From positions 1 to 64,000 of the forward strand of contig CAJUOD010000005.1 in assembly GCA_910587875.1 (NCBI GenBank): a DNA stretch of 64,000 bases. Reading direction: 5' to 3'. This document shows, piece by piece, positions 60,354 to 64,000 of this stretch (position 1 is its first letter; each line of letters opens with the position of its first letter). The stretch comes from an uncultured Oscillibacter sp. (GTDB taxonomy: Bacteria > Bacillota > Clostridia > Oscillospirales > Oscillospiraceae). Both the position numbers and the translations under genes were made by a program. Below the pieces are notes generated by a model. It did no database searches and had not been told where the DNA came from. It was given only the letters and a program-made list of their open reading frames with translations.

Positions 60354-60665
60354 ATGAATAAGCAGGAATTGATCGAACGTATGGCGGGCAAGACCGGGAT
60401 GGCAAAAAAGGACTGTGGTATTGCCTTGGATGGTATGCTGTCTGCAATCACAGAGGCTTTGCAAAAGGATGACAAAATAAAGCTGACTGGCTTTGGCACT
60501 TTTGAGGTGAAGCACCGGGCCGCCAGAACAGGCCGCAATCCGCAAACCAAGGAGACTGTGGAAATTCCGGCGCAGAGCGTTCCGGTGTTTAAGGCGGGAA
60601 AGGTCTTGAAAGAAAGCATTCTTGGTAGCAGCGAGAAAAGAGTATTGTCAAAAGCTGCGCTTTAG
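60354..60665 (+). CDS. HU-family DNA-binding protein
   Basis: A 103-residue HU/IHF-type protein that bends DNA. The body IKLTGFGTFEVKHRAARTGRNPQT carries the DNA-gripping beta-ribbon arm, followed by IPAQSVPVFKAGKVLKE. A C-terminal extension of about 13 residues (GSSEKRVLSKAAL) is longer than in housekeeping HU. Good ribosome site AGGAGGAA. HU proteins are frequent cofactors of site-specific recombination; being three genes upstream of a recombinase here could be meaningful. Confidence 0.92.
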   Translation: MNKQELIERMAGKTGMAKKDCGIALDGMLSAITEALQKDDKIKLTGFGTFEVKHRAARTGRNPQTKETVEIPAQSVPVFKAGKVLKESILGSSEKRVLSKAAL

Positions 60666-60673
60666 TATATAAT
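60645..60673 (+). promoter_or_regulatory. Promoter of the TetR-family gene
   Basis: TTGTCA (60645-60650), 17 bp and perfect TATAAT (60668-60673), overlapping the last codons and the stop of the HU-like gene; about 47 bp before the GTG start of the regulator. Confidence 0.8.
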
Positions 60674-60719
60674 TCCTCTGTGAATAGGTGACAGGAGAAG
60701 TGGTTATTGCAGGGGGGAA

Positions 60720-61343
60720 GTGATTACACTGGATGACACCAAGACCCGGATCATCGTTGCCGCAATCAAGGCTGTACGGCAGTATGGCCTGGAAGGGGTG
60801 CGCATCCAGAACGTCAGCGAGCTGGCGGGGATTTCATCAGGAGCGATTTACCGCCACTTTGACGGCAAGGATCAACTGCTGGTGGAGTGCTTCACTTATG
60901 TGGACAAGCAGGCGGCGGCAATCTTTGAACATTTGAAATTCAACCCGCTGCTTATGCTCACTGACCCTATGGGTGCGGTAAAGGCGCTGTGGGTGCCCTA
61001 TTTTCGGTTTTGGACATCCCGCCCGGACGAAACAGTTTTTTATCACCGCTTTCGGGACAGTACGTTTTTCCCCCAGTATGACAAGAGCCGGGATGTGACC
61101 TATTTCAAGACGTTTATTGGAATGGTTGACGTTTTCAAAAAGGTATTTCCAAGCCTGGACAAAATCAATCAGGATTTATTGTGGCTCCACGTCCTCACAT
61201 CCACTGTTATGTACGCAAAGTATGTGGTGGAAGGGACGCTTCCAGACAATCAGGAAACCGAGGACACTGTGTTTCAGTTGTTAACCACTGGACTGAGCGG
61301 CTATTTGAAACCGGAGAAGCCTAAAAAATCAAGACGAAAATGA
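60720..61343 (+). CDS. TetR/AcrR family transcriptional regulator
   Basis: A 207-residue one-component regulator. The N-terminal HTH is clear (TKTRIIVAAIKAVRQYGLEGVRIQNVSELAGISSGAIYRHF); the rest is a helical ligand-binding domain of unknown specificity (FPLD-less, with aromatic residues around YFRFW and FYHRF). It starts at a GTG behind AGGGGGGAA. Two candidate operators of TetR type lie downstream, in front of the recombinase gene. Confidence 0.9.
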   Translation: MITLDDTKTRIIVAAIKAVRQYGLEGVRIQNVSELAGISSGAIYRHFDGKDQLLVECFTYVDKQAAAIFEHLKFNPLLMLTDPMGAVKALWVPYFRFWTSRPDETVFYHRFRDSTFFPQYDKSRDVTYFKTFIGMVDVFKKVFPSLDKINQDLLWLHVLTSTVMYAKYVVEGTLPDNQETEDTVFQLLTTGLSGYLKPEKPKKSRRK

Positions 61344-61372
61344 AAATGTGCCGCTGGAGGCGGTTCATTTTT
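61343..61372 (+). terminator. Terminator of the TetR-family gene
   Basis: Imperfect stem AAAATG-tg-CCGC / GCGG-tt-CATTTT with a TGGAG loop. It starts at the last base of the stop codon and ends in a T run. Confidence 0.65.
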
Positions 61373-61385
61373 AGTAGTTTGATAA

Positions 61386-61463
61386 TGAACGTTCACTATC
61401 ATACCGGTTAAAGGCACGCTCGGTTCTCAAATTTTTTTGGCGCTAAGGGGGGGTGAACATTCA
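61386..61463. promoter_or_regulatory. Two TetR-type operator candidates before the recombinase gene
   Basis: TGAACGTTCA (61386-61395, perfect palindrome) and TGAACATTCA (61454-61463), both followed by CTA, giving a repeated 13-base word 68 bp apart. The first abuts a possible -10, TATCAT at 61397-61402. They lie in the 188-bp space between the TetR-family gene and the recombinase gene, so the recombinase is the likely target. Confidence 0.6.
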
Positions 61464-61531
61464 CTAACTTTGGAATAACCTTCTTTCTATTCGGAAAACT
61501 ATCTGCATCGAATACAAAGGAGATTATTGCC

Positions 61532-62392
61532 ATGTTCAGCCAGGAAGCAGCTTTCACAATTACCGCCGACCACATTTCCCAATATGCGGCGCACCTCCAG
61601 GAACAAGAGCGAGCCAAGAACACTGTAAAGAAATATGTTCATGACCTTAACGATTTCATGTTGTTTCTGAATGGGAAAGCCGTCACAAAGGTGGCCGTGA
61701 TTGCGTGGAAAGAGCATCTGGCTGATACCTATACCCCAGCCACAGTCAATTCCATGCTGGCAGCGGTCAACAGTTTTTTCCAGTTCATGGACTGGCCGAA
61801 GCTGTCTGTCAGGCCGCTGAAAGTACAGCGTCCCCTTTTCTGTGATGAAAGCCGGGAAATGACCCGCGCTGAATATGTCCGTTTGGTGAACGCGGCCCAG
61901 CGGCAGGGAAATGAACGGCTGTCCCTGCTCCTTCAAACAATTTGCGCCACAGGCATCCGGGTATCAGAACTCCGATTTATCACCGTGGACGCTGTGACCC
62001 TGGGCCGTACAGTGGTCACGAACAAGGGAAAACGGCGAACTGTCTTTCTGCCTGGGAAGCTGTGCGGGCTGCTGAAAAAGTATCTGAAAAAACAAAAAAT
62101 CACCGACGGATCGGTGTTTGTGACGCGGACGGGCAAACCCCTTGACCGCTCCAATATCTGGCGGGATATGAAGGCTCTGTGTGAAAGCGCCGGGGTTGAG
62201 CCAGACAAGGTGTTCCCCCACAACCTGCGGCATCTGTTCGCCCGGACGTATTACTCGCTGGAAAAGGATTTGTCCCGGCTGGCGGATATTCTGGGCCATT
62301 CCAATGTCAGCACCACCCGCATTTATACCGCAGAGAGCGGTTTTGTTCACGCCCGACAGATGGAGCGGCTGGGTCTGATCCTTACAACATAA
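61532..62392 (+). CDS. Tyrosine recombinase (XerC/D-like integrase)
   Basis: A 286-residue tyrosine recombinase. An N-terminal SAM-like core-binding domain (about 10-90) precedes the catalytic domain with Arg143 (TGIRVSEL), Lys near 165 (NKGKRR), His230 and Arg233 (HNLRHLFA), His256 (LGHSNVSTT) and the nucleophile Tyr265 (RIYT). All are present, so it should be active. Its last codons and stop (ACA ACA TAA) form one arm of a 24-bp inverted repeat, and an inverted copy lies 196 bp further on. No tRNA gene or excision gene is next to it, which fits a DNA inversion switch better than an integrating element. Confidence 0.93.
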   Translation: MFSQEAAFTITADHISQYAAHLQEQERAKNTVKKYVHDLNDFMLFLNGKAVTKVAVIAWKEHLADTYTPATVNSMLAAVNSFFQFMDWPKLSVRPLKVQRPLFCDESREMTRAEYVRLVNAAQRQGNERLSLLLQTICATGIRVSELRFITVDAVTLGRTVVTNKGKRRTVFLPGKLCGLLKKYLKKQKITDGSVFVTRTGKPLDRSNIWRDMKALCESAGVEPDKVFPHNLRHLFARTYYSLEKDLSRLADILGHSNVSTTRIYTAESGFVHARQMERLGLILTT

Positions 62393-62407
62393 TTTTTGTT
62401 ATGTTGT
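62384..62407. repeat. Left inverted repeat (recombination site candidate)
   Basis: A 24-bp site made of 9-bp arms ACAACATAA and TTATGTTGT (perfect complements) around a 6-bp asymmetric core TTTTTG. This arm-core-arm form is that of tyrosine recombinase sites. It overlaps the stop codon of the recombinase gene and matches the right repeat in inverted orientation at 23 of 24 positions. Confidence 0.85.
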
Positions 62408-62603
62408 TGTTTAGACCGCAACAGGTCAATATACATATCGCATTATACAGGAAAAACGGCTTTCTGACAAGTCCTTTTACAACTTAGGCATGAAGAAACT
62501 GACGGGATGCTCTCTATATTTATCTCGCCTGTCTTTTCTTGCACTTTTTTCAGATTCTCTGCGTCCTTACAGTGAAATTGGGGCGGTTGGGCTTCACTCT
62601 AAT
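62408..62603. other. Putative invertible promoter segment (196 bp)
   Basis: No coding region is visible here. The segment is bounded by inverted copies of the 24-bp site and contains a near-consensus promoter on the minus strand. If inverted about its centre, the promoter would occupy about 62541-62569 on the plus strand, with a start site near 62576, some 90 bp before the cyclase gene. In the current orientation it reads back into the recombinase gene, so the cyclase would be OFF. Confidence 0.75.
62442..62470 (-). promoter_or_regulatory. Promoter inside the invertible segment, now pointing left
   Basis: On the minus strand TTGTCA (62465-62470), 17-bp spacer and a perfect TATAAT (62442-62447). 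It currently directs transcription leftward through the left repeat, antisense to the recombinase. Confidence 0.8.
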
Positions 62604-62627
62604 ACAACATAACAAAAATTAAGTTGT
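62604..62627. repeat. Right inverted repeat (recombination site candidate)
   Basis: 24 bp with arms ACAACATAA and TTAAGTTGT around core CAAAAA; it equals the reverse complement of the left repeat except for one base in the inner arm (A instead of T). Because the core is asymmetric, the two sites have defined, opposite orientation, so recombination would invert the DNA between them. Confidence 0.85.
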
Positions 62628-62667
62628 TAATAGGCAGCTTGAGTTAAATATAGTGAGGGATATGAGT

Positions 62668-63588
62668 ATGGAAAAAATATTGATCGTGGACGACAGCATT
62701 GTGCAGGCAGCACAGCTAAAGTCAATTATAGAAGATGAGTATGATATTACCGTCGCACAAACTGCGGAGGACGGGCTGCGTTTAGTGAGCGAGGGGGATT
62801 TTTCCCTCATTCTGCTGGATGTCGTGATGCCTGGAATGGACGGTTTTACGCTGCTGAAAATGTTGCAGGAGCAAATCGTGACTCAAAGCATCCCGGTCAT
62901 CTTGATTACCAGCCTTGCAGATGTGACGAATGAGCAGCGTGGACTTGTTTTAGGGGCCGTGGATTATATTACAAAGCCATACATTCCCCTGATCGTTAAG
63001 GCAAGGGTCAACACACATATCAAACTCTACAAATATCGCAGACAGATTGAGCAGCAATCCATGACCGACCAACTGACAGGAATTGCCAACCGGCGTCGGT
63101 ATGAACAATACAGCGCGACAAAATGGAGAGAAGCGATCCGCCTGCACGTTCCGTTCTCCATCTGTATGTTTGATATTGACCGCTTCAAAGTGTATAACGA
63201 TACCTTTGGCCATCCTGCCGGAGATAAGGTGATCGCTTCCGTTGCTCAGACAGCGGCGTCCTATTTGAAACGCAGTACGGATTTTCTTGCCCGCTATGGC
63301 GGCGAGGAATTTGTGGCATTGTCCCTGGGCGACAGTTCGCAGCAGATTTTTGAACACTTGAAGAAAATCCGACAGGCAGTAGAAAACCTGCACATCCCCC
63401 ATGATCCGTCTGTGGCTGAATGGGTCACGGTCAGTGTCGGAGGGGTCACGATTGTTCCTGATACGGAAAGCGCCTATGATTTTTACTTAAAAATCGCGGA
63501 CACCATGCTGTACGATGCAAAGAAAAACGGCCGGAACCGGGTCGTTTGGGCCGATGAAAGGCTGAAACAGTTGTGGGAAAAAAGGTAG
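62668..63588 (+). CDS. Response regulator with diguanylate cyclase (REC-GGDEF)
   Basis: A 306-residue protein. The receiver domain (1-120) has the acidic pair D8/D9 (LIVDDS), phosphoacceptor D51 (LILLDVVMPGMDG) and K103 (YITKPY). The GGDEF domain (about 130-300) has DQLTGIANRRRY, FDIDRFKVYNDTFGH and an intact GGEEF at 211-215, with an RxxD product-inhibition site (RSTD, 202-205) exactly five residues before it. It should make c-di-GMP on phosphorylation. The ATG at 62668 is favoured because GAGGG lies 8 bases before it; the ATG at 62662 is too close. No good promoter is visible between the right repeat and this start. No cognate kinase is in the window. Confidence 0.93.
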   Translation: MEKILIVDDSIVQAAQLKSIIEDEYDITVAQTAEDGLRLVSEGDFSLILLDVVMPGMDGFTLLKMLQEQIVTQSIPVILITSLADVTNEQRGLVLGAVDYITKPYIPLIVKARVNTHIKLYKYRRQIEQQSMTDQLTGIANRRRYEQYSATKWREAIRLHVPFSICMFDIDRFKVYNDTFGHPAGDKVIASVAQTAASYLKRSTDFLARYGGEEFVALSLGDSSQQIFEHLKKIRQAVENLHIPHDPSVAEWVTVSVGGVTIVPDTESAYDFYLKIADTMLYDAKKNGRNRVVWADERLKQLWEKR

Positions 63589-63630
63589 TCTGACTGACAT
63601 CAAAATATCAATTCATATGGGAGGTATATT

Positions 63631-64000
63631 GTGAGCTTATTGGAGCTTTTCAGAAAAAGGGCAAAAGAACGGCCACCTCAAGAGGATAAAGATACAAATG
63701 GCACAGAAGAACTCGATATTTATTCGGGTATGCGGGTGGAAGTAACAACCGCCGCAGGACAGATACTCTTTGTGGCAAAGCTGATGGGCCTGCATGGGGA
63801 CAAGGCGGAGCTGCACCAATATTCGGAGGCCGCGATTGTCAAGGATGTTGAAACCATCCATGCCAGGATCAGAGGATATAGCGACTATGAGCGCAAAGCG
63901 GTCTATATGGAGGGCATAATTACACCCGGCCCCAAGCATATATGGCAAGTGGAGGAGCTGACCATCGTCCGCGTGGGAAATGACCGTGCCTTTTTCCGCC
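63631..64000 (+). CDS. PilZ-like (YcgR-type) c-di-GMP receptor, N-terminal part
   Basis: The frame is open to the window end, giving 123 residues. It begins MSLLELFRKRAKE at a GTG behind GGGAGG, 42 bp after the cyclase stop. A YcgR-N-like beta domain (YSGMRVEVTTAAGQILFVAKL to YMEGIITPG) is followed by VGNDRAFFR, where RAFFR fits the RxxxR c-di-GMP-binding motif that opens PilZ domains. The remaining PilZ residues lie beyond the window. It would be the effector of the upstream cyclase. Confidence 0.65.
   Translation, partial: MSLLELFRKRAKERPPQEDKDTNGTEELDIYSGMRVEVTTAAGQILFVAKLMGLHGDKAELHQYSEAAIVKDVETIHARIRGYSDYERKAVYMEGIITPGPKHIWQVEELTIVRVGNDRAFFR

Noticed and set aside
61532..62392. Integrase of a conjugative element with a tRNA attachment site
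   Set aside because: No tRNA gene or excisionase is visible near it; the only repeats are the short inverted pair directly downstream, which fits local inversion better.
62624..62654. Constitutive promoter of the cyclase gene (TTGTTA and TATAGT)
   Set aside because: The spacer is 19 bp, the -35 lies in the recombination site and the -10 overlaps the ribosome binding site, so transcription would start inside the gene.

Overview
The window is a contig end from a GC-rich, spore-forming anaerobic Firmicute, most likely an Oscillospiraceae-type gut clostridium. The grounds are: coding bias toward G/C third positions, an alpha/beta-type small acid-soluble spore protein gene, a SpoVB-like flippase, SepF and DivIVA, a six-gene Rnf complex, the strictly anaerobic NrdD/NrdG ribonucleotide reductase, and an SLH-domain surface protein. 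The first 24 bases are Illumina adapter and not genome.

Region 1 (25-13858, plus strand) is core genome. It holds mutS (5' end missing), a CPBP protease, an AEC transporter, mutL, a flavoprotein, miaA and hfq, then a cell-division run (HlyD-like, YggS, SepF, DivIVA), a HAD phosphatase, a dCMP deaminase, and a fused pyruvyltransferase/FrhB-like iron-sulfur protein. Region 2 (13895-23419, minus) holds tex, a MATE exporter, a secreted cysteine-peptidase-like protein, prfB without the usual frameshift site, and a 1291-residue SLH protein with about eight degenerate repeats. Region 3 (23700-32491) holds a C39-like peptidase, a membrane protein/XRE pair, pyk, a palindrome-rich spacer, a divergent XRE/small-protein pair with a palindromic operator, and topA, dprA and a TrmH-type methyltransferase.

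Region 4 (32722-46504) holds rnfCDGEAB on the minus strand with a clear promoter, an Asp/Glu racemase, a PhzF protein, a SpoVB-like flippase, a KdpDE-like two-component pair without kdpFABC, nrdD-nrdG behind candidate NrdR boxes, and an XRE gene. Region 5 (46614-59855) is accessory. It starts with two unrecognised proteins, followed by a type I restriction-modification locus: hsdM, hsdS, a small SANT-like protein, hsdR and a second hsdS. After a spore-protein gene with a replaced C-terminus come an AlbA_2 protein, a second, closely similar hsdM, and a truncated third hsdS fused to a relaxase remnant.

Region 6 (60241-64000) is visibly lower in GC and looks acquired. It carries an HU-like protein, a TetR regulator, a tyrosine recombinase, a small DNA segment bounded by 24-bp inverted repeats, a response-regulator diguanylate cyclase and the start of a PilZ-like c-di-GMP receptor. 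The segment (62408-62603) lies directly after the recombinase and contains a near-consensus promoter that currently points away from the cyclase. Inversion would place it about 100 bp upstream of the cyclase, reading into it. I propose a recombinase-operated ON/OFF switch for c-di-GMP signalling, possibly governed by the TetR protein through two TGAACRTTCA sites upstream of the recombinase. This is the most interesting hypothesis in the window.
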